NCBI RefSeq assembly: GCF_039544005.1
Contig: NZ_BAABKV010000001.1
Span: 8,184,001 to 8,248,000, forward strand
Source: Kitasatospora paranensis
GTDB taxonomy: Bacteria; Actinomycetota; Actinomycetes; Streptomycetales; Streptomycetaceae
Reading direction: 5' to 3'
Length of the DNA stretch: 64,000 bases
Shown: positions 18,362-27,362 of the stretch, one piece after another
How positions within the stretch are numbered: position 1 is the first letter of the stretch
Layout: each line of letters begins with the position of its first letter
Notes under the pieces: model-generated
Seen by the model: only the letters and a program-made list of their open reading frames with translations
The model's database searches: none
Told to the model about the DNA's origin: nothing
Made by a program: the position numbers and the translations under genes

Positions 18362-19647
18362 TCAGGCAGGGCTCGGCGCGGGCTCCGGTTCCGGCTCGGG
18401 GAGAGCGGCCGCCGCGCGGCGCGGGAGCAGCAGCGGGGTCGCCAGCAGGAGGACACCGGCCAGGCCGATGGCCGTGCGCGGGCCGATCAGGGCGCCCAGC
18501 ACGCCCCAGGCCGCGGTCAGGAGCGCCGTGCCGGCCTTGGTCGTCACCGCCCAGGCGGACAGCGTGCGGGTGACCCGGCCGGTCACGGTCCGTTCGAGGC
18601 GGTAGGTGGCCTGGACGGGGTTGAAGACCCCGCAGCAGAGGATGAGCCCGAGTTCGGCTCCCATCACCAGCAGCAGACCTCCCGTCCCCGGCCGCAGGAA
18701 GGCCAGGCCGACGGGCCAGAGCGCGCGCAGCGCCCCGGCCACGACCAGGACGCGGTACTGGCCGAACCGGGTGACGAGCGGCCGGGCCAGCCGCGAACCG
18801 AGCAGCCCGCCGATCGAGGGCACGGCGAAGGCCAGGCCGTACTGCCACGGTGCGAAGCCCAGGCGGCCGAGCATCAGGACGGCCAGCAGCGGCTCGGTGG
18901 CCATCACCAGGCCGTTGAACACGGCGGTGTTGAAGAACAGCGGACGCAGCGTCGCGTCGGCGAGGATGTACCGCCAGCCGTCGAGGAGGTCTCCGGCCCG
19001 CATGCGCGCCGCCTCCGGGCGGGCGGGTGGCGGCTCGTCCCCCGCGACGCGCGGATGCCCAGGGCCGAGAGCAGGTAGCTGACCGCGTCGGCCGTCACCG
19101 TGGCCACCGGGCCGAGGAGCCCGATCGCGGCGCCGCCCAGCGGCGGTCCGACGATCGTGGTCGTCCAGGCGGTGGACTCGAACCGGGCGTTGGCGACGAG
19201 CAGGTCCCCGGGCGGCAGCAGCGTCTTCAGGTACGCCCCGGAGGCGGCCCGGAAGGTGATGTCGGCGGCCGCGACGACGACCAGGACCAGCAGGAGCTGG
19301 AGGAAGGTGAGCACGCCCAGCGCGAACGCGGCGGGGATCGTCAGGAGGGCCGCGCAGCGCACCAGGTCCATCGCGACCAGCACCGGCCGCTTGCGGCGGA
19401 ACTCCACCCACGGTCCGAGCGGCACCGCCACCGCCGCGCCCACCGCGGCCCCCACCGAGGAGAGCGCGGCGACCCCGGCCGGTCCGCTGTGCAGCACCCG
19501 GATGGCGATCAGCGGGAACGCGCCGAAGGCGAGCCACGTACCGAGGGCACTCGTCCCGTACGCGCCCCAGAGCCACCCGAAGCGGCGCCCCAGCCGAGGA
19601 GCCCGCCCCCGTCCGGGCCCGTGCCACGACCGGTGCCCGTTCCCCAT
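18362..19647 (-). pseudogene. MFS transporter, frameshifted
   Basis: About 428 residues after repair, with 12 predicted membrane segments of the major facilitator superfamily (MFS_3/enterobactin-exporter-like). The N-terminal part shows FGWLWGAYGTSALGTWL and the Arg-rich cytoplasmic loop EFRRKRPVLVAMD. The C-terminal part shows FGQYRVLVVAGALRAL and the final Pro/Glu-rich tail. The frame breaks at CCCCC 19039-19043, where one base is missing; an extra base joins the two halves in a cytoplasmic loop. The start ATG at 19647 is taken because it precedes the first hydrophobic segment closely. It is divergent from a LysR gene that may regulate it. Confidence 0.82.
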
Positions 19648-19754
19648 GCCCGACACCCCTCGCCCCTCGTCACTCACTCGCACAACCGATTCGCGATCGA
19701 GAGCATCAAAGCGGGCATCGTGTCCAGGGATCAAACAACCGCGGGCCCGCGCGC

Positions 19755-19781
19755 CACAACCAGTGGTTGTGCACGTAGGGT
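19755..19781 (+). promoter_or_regulatory. Perfect palindrome and -10 box in front of the LysR gene
   Basis: CACAACCA-G-TGGTTGTG (19755-19771) is a perfect 8-1-8 palindrome, a strong candidate for LysR autoregulation and control of the divergent MFS gene. TAGGGT (19776-19781) is a good -10 hexamer only six bases before the ATG at 19788. This implies that transcription starts at or very near the start codon and that the LysR mRNA is leaderless; no ribosome site is present. Confidence 0.55.
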
Positions 19782-19787
19782 GCGGGC

Positions 19788-20723
19788 ATGGACCTCGACG
19801 CCGTCCGGACCTTCGTCGCCGCCGCCGACGCGGGGCAGTTCCAGGAAGCCGCCGCCGAGCTGGGGGTCACCCAGCAGGCGGTCTCGAAGCGCATCGCCGC
19901 GCTGGAGCGCAGCCTCGGCGTGCGGCTGTTCACCCGTACCGCGCGTGGTGCCGGGCTCACCATCGACGGCCAGGCGTTCCTGCCCCACGCGCGCGAACTG
20001 CTGCGCGTCGCCGAACGCGCCGCCGCGTCCGTGCACACCGGCCGCCGACCGCTGCGCATCGACGTGCTGGCCTCGCGCAGCGCGCAGTCGGGCCTGATGC
20101 GCGGCTTCCACCGGGCGCACCCCGAGATCGAGCTCGACGTGGTGATGCTGTTCGACATCGAGACGGCCGTGGCCGCCATCCGGTCCGGTGCGATCGACGC
20201 CTCGTTCCGCGCCGTCGCGGTCCCCGGCCGGCCGCTGCCCGAGGACATCGAGTCCGTCCGGGTGCTCGACGAGCCGCTCGAACTCCTCACCGGTCCCGCC
20301 CACGTGCTGGCGGGGGCCCGGTCGGTGACCGTCGCCCAGCTCGTCGGGCACCGGATCTGGATGCCCGGCATCGTCCCCGGTACCGAGTGGGCCGCCTACT
20401 ACGACGACCTCGTCGCCGAGTTCGGCCTCACCATCGAGGCGACCGGCCCCAACTTCGGCTCGGACGCGCTCCTCGACACCATCGCCGACACCCCGGCCCT
20501 GGCCACCTTCATGGGAGGGCGGAGCAGGCTGGTCTGGCCCGCCGGCCACGGCCTGCGCCGCATCCCGGTGACCGACCCGATGCCCGTCTACCCGCACTCG
20601 CTGCTGTGGCACCGCGACAACCCCCACCCGGCGCTGGTCACCCTGCGCGCCCACCTCGCCGCCACGGCGGCCGGCCACGGCGCCGCCGGGACGTGGGCGC
20701 CGGGCTGGGTCCTTCCGCGCTGA
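19788..20723 (+). CDS. LysR-family transcriptional regulator
   Basis: 311 residues. The N-terminal winged helix-turn-helix is canonical (MDLDAVRTFVAAADAGQF; AAELGVTQQAVSKRIAALE; GVRLFTRT), and the effector-binding domain follows from about residue 85 (LRIDVLASRS; IELDVVMLFD; GSDALLDTIADTPAL). The likely leaderless start is at ATG 19788. It is divergent from the MFS transporter gene and probably controls it through the palindrome at 19755-19771. Confidence 0.92.
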   Translation: MDLDAVRTFVAAADAGQFQEAAAELGVTQQAVSKRIAALERSLGVRLFTRTARGAGLTIDGQAFLPHARELLRVAERAAASVHTGRRPLRIDVLASRSAQSGLMRGFHRAHPEIELDVVMLFDIETAVAAIRSGAIDASFRAVAVPGRPLPEDIESVRVLDEPLELLTGPAHVLAGARSVTVAQLVGHRIWMPGIVPGTEWAAYYDDLVAEFGLTIEATGPNFGSDALLDTIADTPALATFMGGRSRLVWPAGHGLRRIPVTDPMPVYPHSLLWHRDNPHPALVTLRAHLAATAAGHGAAGTWAPGWVLPR

Positions 20724-20789
20724 CCGCCCGGGCACCCGCGATCGTGCGGTCCGCCGGGTGCGGCGCGTCCACCCCGTCCGGCGCTGCCG

Positions 20790-21485
20790 TCACAGGCTCA
20801 GCACCAGGTCCCGGACGGCGGCGGGCCGGGACAGGAACGGGTGGTGACCGGTGTCGAGTTCGACGACGGCGCCGGCCCGGCGGGCGAACTCGTGCTGCAG
20901 GTGCCGCGGGGTGCCCCGGTCCTCGCCGCAGACGAGATACGTCGAGGCCACCTGCCGCCATGCGGCCGCCCGGACGCGCTGCCCGGTCACCCGCACGCTC
21001 TGGCGGGCGAGGTGGCCCGGCGCCTGCGACCGGACCTCGGGGTCGCAGTCCTGCAGGAAGGTGTCCACGAGCAGCTCGGGGCGGACCCCGAAGGTGCCGC
21101 CGTCGGGGTCGACGTCGAGGAACGGGGCGGGGCTGCCGTCGCCGAAGTCCGACAGGCTCTGCCCGACCTCGGGCAGGTAGCTGGAGACCAGCAGCAGATG
21201 GCGCACCGAGTCGACGCCCGCGGCGGCCTCCGCGGTGACGATGCCGCCGTAGCTGTGGGCGACCACCACGGTCGGCTCGTCGCCGGCCAGCAGCGCCCGC
21301 CGCACCGCCGCGACGTCCTCGGGCAGGCCCGGACCGTCGCTGGCCGCGGCTTGGCCCGCCTCGCCGCAGCTCGGCAGCGCCGGGGCCACGCTCGGCACAC
21401 CCCGCTCCCGCAGCAGGTCGGCGGTGCGGTGCCACCACCACGATCCGTCCCGGACGCACGCCCCGTGCACGAACACGACCCTCAT
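20790..21485 (-). CDS. Alpha/beta-hydrolase
   Basis: 231-residue alpha/beta-hydrolase of the small esterase/methyl-esterase-like type. It has the oxyanion region VFVHGAC near the N-terminus, the nucleophile elbow AHSYGG (Ser near residue 80), an acid-loop region (STYLVCGEDRGTP) and the catalytic His in DTGHHPFLSRP. The start ATG at 21485 has GGAGG upstream; an in-frame ATG at 21590 would overlap the divergent TetR gene and is rejected. It is divergent from a TetR gene, its likely regulator. Confidence 0.88.
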   Translation of the reverse strand: MRVVFVHGACVRDGSWWWHRTADLLRERGVPSVAPALPSCGEAGQAAASDGPGLPEDVAAVRRALLAGDEPTVVVAHSYGGIVTAEAAAGVDSVRHLLLVSSYLPEVGQSLSDFGDGSPAPFLDVDPDGGTFGVRPELLVDTFLQDCDPEVRSQAPGHLARQSVRVTGQRVRAAAWRQVASTYLVCGEDRGTPRHLQHEFARRAGAVVELDTGHHPFLSRPAAVRDLVLSL

Positions 21486-21561
21486 CGCTGCCTCCACGCC
21501 GTTGTGACCTGCCCTGTGGCCAACGGTAGACGTAGCGGTTGTTACGCGAAAAGATGTCGCC

Positions 21562-22179
21562 ATGGGCAGACGACCGCAGCCGGAGATCAAGGACAGGTTG
21601 CTCGACGCCTGCGCCGATCACGCCCTCGCGCACGGCCTCCCCGACCGGCTCGAACCGCTGGCCACGGCCACCGGCACCTCGGCCCGCATGCTGATCTACC
21701 ACTTCGGCACCCGCGACGCCCTCCTGCGGGCCGTCCTCGGGCGCGCGCGCCAACGCCAGATCGACACCTTCGGCGAGCTCCTGCGCGTGCGACCCGACGA
21801 GCCCTGGACCGTCACCCTGGACCGCGCCTGGACCGCGATCACCGGCGCGGACGGACTGCCCTACCTGCGGATGTTCGGTCGGCTGCGCGAGAGCGCGGAC
21901 CAGCGGCTGTGGCCGGACTTCCGGCGCGCCGCCACGACCGACTGGCTCGGGCCGCTGGAGGAGGGCCTGCGCAGCATCGGCCGGCCCGAGCTGGCCACGC
22001 TCGTCCTCGCCGTGATCCGCGGCCTCCTCATGGATCTCGACGCCACCGCCGACACCGCCCGCACCGACCGGGCCTTCCGTGACTTCCTCGCCGCGGTCGA
22101 GCACATGGCCGACGGATTCCCGGCCGGCACCGGTGCCACCGGCACCACCGAAGCACCGGGCGGGGTGACGGCCGATTGA
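21562..22179 (+). CDS. TetR/AcrR-family transcriptional regulator
   Basis: 205 residues. The helix-turn-helix is somewhat divergent (RLEPLATATGTSARMLIYHFGTRDALL split across the two helices), and the C-terminal domain is helical. It starts 76 bases from the divergent alpha/beta-hydrolase gene. The space between contains CAAC...GTTG half-sites around 21520-21542 (CAACGGTAGACG, TAGCGGTTG) that may be the operator, but the symmetry is imperfect. A likely local repressor of the hydrolase gene. Confidence 0.88.
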   Translation: MGRRPQPEIKDRLLDACADHALAHGLPDRLEPLATATGTSARMLIYHFGTRDALLRAVLGRARQRQIDTFGELLRVRPDEPWTVTLDRAWTAITGADGLPYLRMFGRLRESADQRLWPDFRRAATTDWLGPLEEGLRSIGRPELATLVLAVIRGLLMDLDATADTARTDRAFRDFLAAVEHMADGFPAGTGATGTTEAPGGVTAD

Positions 22180-22277
22180 CCAAGATTTTGCGGAACCCAT
22201 GACTCCGCTTGTGCGAGGCACTCATAGGCTTCCCGGCGATGACCAGCCATCAGGACGGTCGCACGTCGAGGAGCATC

Positions 22278-22718
22278 ATGAACAACCGCCGCCGGGAGCA
22301 ACTGCTCAAGGCCTCCGCACCGCTGCTGACCGCCGGTGAGCAGGTCGAGTTCGCCACGCTGACCAAGGTGGGCACGGTCTCCGCCGGCCGCCGGCTGGCC
22401 ACCACCGCCGTGGTGGGCGTGCTGACGGCCGGTACGGTGACGGCGATCGCCACCCCGCGCCCGGTGTATCTCGCCCTGACCGACCGGCGGCTGCTCTTCT
22501 TCGGCGTCGACCAGCTCGGCGGCAAGCCCACCAAGCTGCTCATGGCGCTCCCGCGCGAGGCCGTCACCGCGTCCCCCGCCGCGAAGGCCGCGTTCGGGCT
22601 GCTGCTCACCACACGCCTCTCGGTCGCGGGCGAGGAGCGGGATCTGAAGCTGACCTTCGCCACCGCCGTCCGCGCGGACGGCCGCGAGCTGCTGAGCCGC
22701 CTGCCCGTCACCGCCTGA
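22278..22718 (+). CDS. Hypothetical PH-like-domain protein
   Basis: 146 residues. The start ATG at 22278 has GAGGAG upstream and is preferred over 22209. A short hydrophobic stretch (VVGVLTAGTVTAIA, about 50-65) is followed by LALTDRRLLFFG, the strand signature of bacterial PH-like domains (YcxB/bPH type), and a C-terminal DLKLTFATAVRADGREL segment. It may be a small membrane-associated protein of unknown role. A strong hairpin terminator follows. Confidence 0.6.
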   Translation: MNNRRREQLLKASAPLLTAGEQVEFATLTKVGTVSAGRRLATTAVVGVLTAGTVTAIATPRPVYLALTDRRLLFFGVDQLGGKPTKLLMALPREAVTASPAAKAAFGLLLTTRLSVAGEERDLKLTFATAVRADGRELLSRLPVTA

Positions 22719-22745
22719 CACGCCGTCCGACACGCCGGCCGGCCG

Positions 22746-22785
22746 GCCCGGCCCCGGGCTGCGAGGTGCGGGCCCGGGGCCGGGC
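22746..22785 (+). terminator. Hairpin terminator
   Basis: GCCCGGCCCCGGGC (22746-22759) pairs perfectly with GCCCGGGGCCGGGC (22772-22785) around a 12-base loop. It lies between the convergent PH-like gene and the monooxygenase-fold gene and could serve both. There is no U-tract, as is usual in this group. Confidence 0.65.
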
Positions 22786-22817
22786 GTGCGGAGGCCGGCC
22801 CCGGGCGCGTTCCGGGT

Positions 22818-23120
22818 TCAGTCCTGGAACGTCCGTTCGTCCAGCACGTCGAGGTTGCGGAACACCGGCGGCCCGTCGCACAACGTCGCGATCTGCGCGG
22901 CAAACTCGGCCGTCTCCGGACGGTTGGAGTTGTCCATCGCCTGCTCGTAGCCCGGGAACTCCACGATGTTCAGGTACACGTTCTCCTTGTCGCGGTCGCG
23001 CGTCTGCAGGGCCCGTGTCGCCAGGCTCCTGCCCGCGTTCTTCTCGACCCAGGTGTCCAGCAGGGCGTTGAACTCGTCGATGCGACTCGTCCTGTATTCG
23101 ATGATCTGAACGAACCTCAC
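22818..23120 (-). CDS. Dimeric alpha/beta-barrel (ABM/EthD-like) small protein
   Basis: 100 residues. The pattern VRFVQIIEYRTSRIDEF, then ENVYLNIVEFPGYEQAM and PETAEFAAQIATLCDGPPVF is that of a ferredoxin-fold, dimeric alpha/beta-barrel protein of the antibiotic-biosynthesis-monooxygenase superfamily. The GTG start at 23120 has GAGGAGG upstream. Whether it is catalytic cannot be seen. Confidence 0.7.
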   Translation of the reverse strand: MRFVQIIEYRTSRIDEFNALLDTWVEKNAGRSLATRALQTRDRDKENVYLNIVEFPGYEQAMDNSNRPETAEFAAQIATLCDGPPVFRNLDVLDERTFQD

Positions 23121-23312
23121 GGTCCAGCCTCCTCGATTCAGCGGCACGGCAGCCGGCTGCTCCCCCCAGCCTCGGTCGGACGCGGGTGGAAGGCGAGGAG
23201 CCTCGCCGGGGCGCGCCGGTCTCCCCATCCGAACCCCACCGCCCGGCCCCGCCACCCGTGGCCTGTGCCGGCACCGCGATCGCGCGCATCCGCGATCAGG
23301 AGGGCATCCGGG

Positions 23313-24358
23313 TCACCAGGCGATTGCGGCGGCCACCGGCAGGTGGTCGCTGCCGTTGGCCGGGAGCACCCGGGAGCTCTCCGCCTGCACGCCGCGGACG
23401 AGGATCTGGTCGATCCGGGCCACCGGGAAGGCCGCCGGCCAGGTGAACCCGAAGCCGTCTCCGGCCACGTCCTGGGCCGAGCGCATCCGTGCGGTGACGG
23501 CGGCGAACGCGCGGTCGTCCGTGGTGCCGTTCAGGTCGCCGAGCAGCACCACCCGCGGGCTCGGATCGGCGGCGACGGCCTTGCCGAGCGCCTGCGAACC
23601 GATGTCCCGCGAGGCCGTCCGGAAACCTCCCCGGGCGTCACCCGGACGGACCCCAGGTGGGCCACGTACACCGTCAGCGGCCCGTGGTCCGTGGTCACCG
23701 TGGTGCGCAGCGCCCGGTTCGGGGCGAGCTTCCTGTCGAGCGGCATGGTCCGCGCCAGCGGGCCGTAGTCCACGACGTCGATCGGCCGGGTGTCCGACAG
23801 CGGGAGCGTGCTCCACAGCCCGACCGTGCCCTGCACCGTGTGGTAGCGGTACGCCTTCGCGAGCCCCTCCTCGAAGATGCCCGTGGTCTGCGGGGTCAGC
23901 TCCACCAGGGCCAGCACGTCCGGGGCGGAGGCGGCCAGGCTGCGTGCGGTGCGGGCCGGGTCGGGGTTGCCGGCGCTGACGTTCTCACCGGCCACGGTGA
24001 GGTCGCCGCCCCGGTCGGACTTGTCGCCGAGCAGCCCGCCGAAGAGGTTCAGCCACACCGCGACCGGGAGCAGCAGCGCGACCACGGCAGAGGCGGAGCG
24101 GCGCCACAGGGCCCCGGCCAGCAGCACCGGGACGAACAGGCCGAACCACGGCAGGAAGGTCTCCACCAGGCTGCCGAGGTTGCCGAGACCCCGGTTCGGA
24201 ATCCGTGCGTGCAGCATCATGAGCAGCCCGAGCAGCAGGGCCAGGGCAGCGAGCACCGGGCCGCGCTTCCAGAGGTCCGGCCGGGAGGCGGCGTCCAGCG
24301 CCCGGCGTCGGCGACTCCCGGGGCTCGTCGTCCGCACCGATGGCGGGGTGTTGTCCAT
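23313..24358 (-). pseudogene. Membrane-anchored endonuclease/exonuclease/phosphatase-family protein, frameshifted
   Basis: About 348 residues after repair. Three N-terminal membrane segments (GPVLAALALLLGLLMML; WFGLFVPVLLAGAL; VALLLPVAVWLNLFGGLLG) precede an EEP catalytic domain with its usual markers: ENVSAGN, VLALVELTP (Glu), VAHLGSV (His), LLGDLNG (Asp-Asn), ARIDQIL and the terminal GSDHLPV. It should be a metal-dependent phosphodiesterase or nuclease facing outward. The frame breaks at CCCC 23629-23632, one base missing, inside the short stretch between VRVTPG and GFRTASRD. It lies divergent to the next two-component system. Confidence 0.85.
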
Positions 24359-24432
24359 GCCGCCAGTCAAGGCGGCGTCGTGTTGCCGGCGTGTATGGGA
24401 ATTCGGATACGCGGACGATATGCCCCGGCTCG

Positions 24433-24438
24433 TAGCAT
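24433..24438 (+). promoter_or_regulatory. Candidate -10 box for a leaderless response-regulator mRNA
   Basis: TAGCAT at 24433-24438 ends seven bases before the ATG at 24446, so the transcript would start at or next to the start codon. The GGAG at 24441-24444 is too close to the ATG to act as a normal ribosome site. I cannot identify a clear -35 box. Confidence 0.4.
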
Positions 24439-24445
24439 CTGGAGC

Positions 24446-25141
24446 ATGCGTGTGCTGATCGTCGAGGACGAGCCCTTTCTGGCGGGCGCCATCCGTGACG
24501 GCCTGCGCCTGGAGGCGATCGCGGCCGACATCGCAGGTGACGGGGACACCGCTCTGGAACTGCTGGGCGTCAACGCCTACGACATCGCCGTCCTCGACCG
24601 CGACATCCCCGGGCCGTCCGGTGACGAGGTCGCCGAGCGCATCGTCGCCTCCGGCAGCGGCACGCCGATCCTCATGCTCACCGCCGCCGACCGCCTCGAC
24701 GACAAGGTCTCCGGGTTCGGACTCGGCGCCGACGACTACCTCACCAAGCCGTTCGACCTGCGGGAGCTCGTGCTGCGGCTCCGGGCCCTCGACCGCAGGC
24801 GGGCTCACCTCAGGCCGCCCATGCGGGAGATCGCAGGCCTGCGGCTGGATCCGTTCCGCCGGGAGGTCCACCGCGACGGCCGATACGTCGCGCTGACCCG
24901 CAAGCAGTTCGCCGTGCTGGAGGTCCTCGTCGCCGCCGCGGGCGGTGTCGTCAGCGCCGAAGAACTCCTGGAACGCGCGTGGGACGGGAACGCCGACCCC
25001 TTCACCAACGCCGTGCGCATCACCGTCTCGGCCCTGCGCAAGCGGCTCGGCGAACCCTGGATCATCGCCACCGTGCCGGGCGTCGGCTACCGCATCGAAG
25101 CTCAGCCGGAGGCCGGACCGGAGGCAGGTGCGCGTGGATAG
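24446..25141 (+). CDS. OmpR/PhoB-family response regulator
   Basis: 231 residues: receiver domain (VLIVEDEPFL; phospho-acceptor Asp51 in AVLDRDIPG; LTKPF switch Lys) and a winged-helix domain (LTRKQFAVLEVLV; TNAVRITVSALRKRLG; TVPGVGYRIEA). It overlaps or abuts the downstream histidine kinase gene, with a stop at 25139-25141. The pair resembles the many streptomycete two-component systems of unknown signal; the adjacent EEP gene is divergent and could share regulation. Confidence 0.92.
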   Translation: MRVLIVEDEPFLAGAIRDGLRLEAIAADIAGDGDTALELLGVNAYDIAVLDRDIPGPSGDEVAERIVASGSGTPILMLTAADRLDDKVSGFGLGADDYLTKPFDLRELVLRLRALDRRRAHLRPPMREIAGLRLDPFRREVHRDGRYVALTRKQFAVLEVLVAAAGGVVSAEELLERAWDGNADPFTNAVRITVSALRKRLGEPWIIATVPGVGYRIEAQPEAGPEAGARG

Positions 25142-26288
25142 GGCGCCCAGGACGAGCGTCGACAGGGCGCCCGGGACGAGCGTCGACAGGGCGCCCGGGA
25201 TGAGCGTCCGCCTCAAGCTCACCCTCAGCTACACCGGATTCCTGCTGCTGGCCGGCGTCCTGCTGCTCGGGGCGGTGTGGGTCTTCCTGCTGCGGTACGT
25301 CCCCGACAGTGCGCTCCTCGTCAGCGGCACCCTGACGGACGGTGTCTTTCCCGTCCGGTCCAACCTCCTGCACGTCTTCGCTCCGCGGGCAGCCGCCGTG
25401 CTGGCATTCCTACTGGTGCTCGGCCTGGTCGGAGGGTGGATCCTCGCCGGGCGGATCCTCGCCCCGCTCTCCCGGATCACCGACGCCACCCGCCTGGCGT
25501 CCGCCGGATCGCTCTCCCACCGGATCCGGCTGCCGGGCCGCAAGGACGAGTTCCGCGAACTCGCCGACGCCTTCGACACGATGCTGGCCCGGCTCGAGGA
25601 CCACGTCGCCGAACAGCAGAGGTTCGCAGCCAACGCCTCGCACGAGCTGCGCACCCCGCTGGCGATCTCGAAGGCGCTGATCGAGGTGGCCCGCACCGAT
25701 CCGGACCACGACATCGGCCAGGCCCTCGACCGCCTGCACGCCGTCAACACCCGGGCGATCGACCTCACCGAGGCACTGCTTCTGCTCGGCCGTGCCGAGC
25801 AGCGGTCCTTCATCCGGGAACCCGTCGACCTGTCCCTCCTGGCGGAGGAAGCCACCGAAACCCTCCTGCCCCTCGCGGAAGGGCAGGGCGTCACCGTCGA
25901 GACCCGCGGCGACATCACCCCCGTGTACGGGTCGCCGGCACTCCTGCTGCAACTGACCACGAACCTCGTGCACAACGCGATCGTCCACAACCTGCCGGGA
26001 AGGGGCACCGTGCGGGTGACCACCGGCGTCCACCGCGGGACTGCCGTGCTCACCGTCGAGAACTCCGGCGAGCGGCTCACCCCGGAGCTGGTCTCCACGT
26101 TCACCGAACCGTTCATGCGCGGCACCGAACGCGTCCGCACCGACCACGCGGGCGTCGGCCTCGGCCTGGCGATCGTCACGACCATCACCCGCGCCCACGG
26201 GGGAACGCTCACGCTCACCCCGCGGCCCGAGGGCGGGCTCCGGATCACGGTGGAGCTTCCGGCGCAGGAGACGCACGCCGACTGCTGA
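25134..26288 (+). CDS. Sensor histidine kinase
   Basis: 384 residues, partner of the preceding regulator. GTG at 25134 has GGAGG ten bases upstream, and the start overlaps the end of the regulator gene. After a repeated N-terminal stretch come two membrane segments (about 29-50 and 80-104, LAFLLVLGLVGGWILAG), a HAMP domain (SRITDATRLASAGSLSHRI), the His box ASHELRTP with His170, and an HATPase domain (NLVHNAIVHNLPG; HAGVGLGLAI). Family relatives start close to RAPGxSVRLKLTLSY, so the extra copies of that N-terminal stretch are specific to this gene. ATG 25200 in the third copy is an alternative start. Confidence 0.9.
   Translation: MDRAPRTSVDRAPGTSVDRAPGMSVRLKLTLSYTGFLLLAGVLLLGAVWVFLLRYVPDSALLVSGTLTDGVFPVRSNLLHVFAPRAAAVLAFLLVLGLVGGWILAGRILAPLSRITDATRLASAGSLSHRIRLPGRKDEFRELADAFDTMLARLEDHVAEQQRFAANASHELRTPLAISKALIEVARTDPDHDIGQALDRLHAVNTRAIDLTEALLLLGRAEQRSFIREPVDLSLLAEEATETLLPLAEGQGVTVETRGDITPVYGSPALLLQLTTNLVHNAIVHNLPGRGTVRVTTGVHRGTAVLTVENSGERLTPELVSTFTEPFMRGTERVRTDHAGVGLGLAIVTTITRAHGGTLTLTPRPEGGLRITVELPAQETHADC
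25137..25208 (+). repeat. Three tandem 24-base repeats in the kinase start region
   Basis: Copies at 25137-25160, 25161-25184 and 25185-25208 differ at only a few bases and encode DRAPRTSV, DRAPGTSV and DRAPGMSV. The third has ATG where the first two have ACG. The array overlaps the response-regulator stop codon and the kinase N-terminus, so changes in copy number (always a multiple of three bases) would lengthen or shorten the kinase without a frameshift. Confidence 0.85.
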
Positions 26289-26371
26289 CGCACCACCGGG
26301 CCTCGCCGCAGCGTGTGCGCGGCCACCGGGGCGCGTCGCCCGCGCCCCGGGCCGTGCGGTCGTCCGGTCGT

Positions 26372-27088
26372 TCAGGATCCGTGACCGGTGCCGGTGCACC
26401 GCTCGGGTGCGGCGACCTGCAGATACTCGTGCTTGACCAGGTTGGCGACGTTGTACGTCTCGGCGTCGGCGAAGTCGGCGGGCTTGAGGGCGGGGTCCAG
26501 CCACTGCTGGGTGCCGAACCCCGGCTGGGCGAAGCCGGCGGCGATGTGTCCGGCCTCGACGCGGAAGTCACGGTTGACCACGTAGCAGTGGTAGCCGTAC
26601 CCGTCGCCGTTGAGCGAGTCCGGCGGCAGGGCGCGCTTGGCGTACGGCGTCCCGCCGGTTGCCAGGTACTTGCCGGTGTCCGCTCCGAAGCGGTCCAGGA
26701 GGCCGCCGGGTTCCATCGTCTGCAGGTGCATGTCGAGGATGCCGTTCACCTCCGCGAAGCCCCGGTTGTCGGGGTACTTCCACAGGTCGCCGCTGCGGTA
26801 CCAGTCGAGGAACTGGGTCGGCTGCAGACCGCCGAGACGGCGGTAGCCCCGCAGCAGCGTCGAGACCGGCCCCGTCGTCGGCAGCACGGCCGGGCCGAGC
26901 TCCTGACGGCCGCAGTAGTAGACGGCCGGGTCGCCGGGCGGCAGGAGATCCGGACAGTCCGCGGGCAGGCTCCGCTGGGACGAGGCCGCGCGGACCGGCG
27001 CGGCGGCGGCCGCGCTGCCGGCTGCCGCGAGAAGCGTCAGCGGAAGCGCGGCGACCATGGACATCGAGACGAGGGTGCGGGAACGCAT
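26372..27088 (-). CDS. Secreted TNT-domain protein (NAD+ glycohydrolase-like)
   Basis: 238 residues. A signal peptide (about 1-34, ending AAAA) is followed by a Cys-containing lead-in (ADCPDLLPPGDPAVYYCGR) and a C-terminal region that matches the tuberculosis-necrotizing-toxin (TNT) fold: LLDRFGADTGKYLATGGTPY, then KRALPPDSLNGDGYGYHCY, then GFAQPGFGTQQWLD with the conserved Gly-rich/Gln segment. TNT proteins hydrolyse NAD+; a secreted copy may act on competitors or on extracellular NAD. No recognisable immunity gene is adjacent: the neighbours are the histidine kinase and a phosphotransferase-like gene. Confidence 0.8.
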   Translation of the reverse strand: MRSRTLVSMSMVAALPLTLLAAAGSAAAAAPVRAASSQRSLPADCPDLLPPGDPAVYYCGRQELGPAVLPTTGPVSTLLRGYRRLGGLQPTQFLDWYRSGDLWKYPDNRGFAEVNGILDMHLQTMEPGGLLDRFGADTGKYLATGGTPYAKRALPPDSLNGDGYGYHCYVVNRDFRVEAGHIAAGFAQPGFGTQQWLDPALKPADFADAETYNVANLVKHEYLQVAAPERCTGTGHGS

Positions 27089-27362
27089 GGGCAGGCTCCA
27101 GTGAACCGGGGACGGGGGTGACGCGCGTGCGAACGGCGCAGTGGTCGCGCGTCACCGCCATTGCACAGGCAAGCCGGTTCGTAAGCGACGAACCCTGACG
27201 ATGGCGGAGGGGACAGCACGCCATTGGGCTAATCGGCATGACGATCCATCACACTGCGCCGCCTCACGCTCCGTCACGTCGTGGCGGTCCCGGTCGCACC
27301 GGAAGTCGCGTGTGGGTCCCCGTCGATGGCCGGCGGCCGCGCCGCGGTGGGACGATGCCCGG

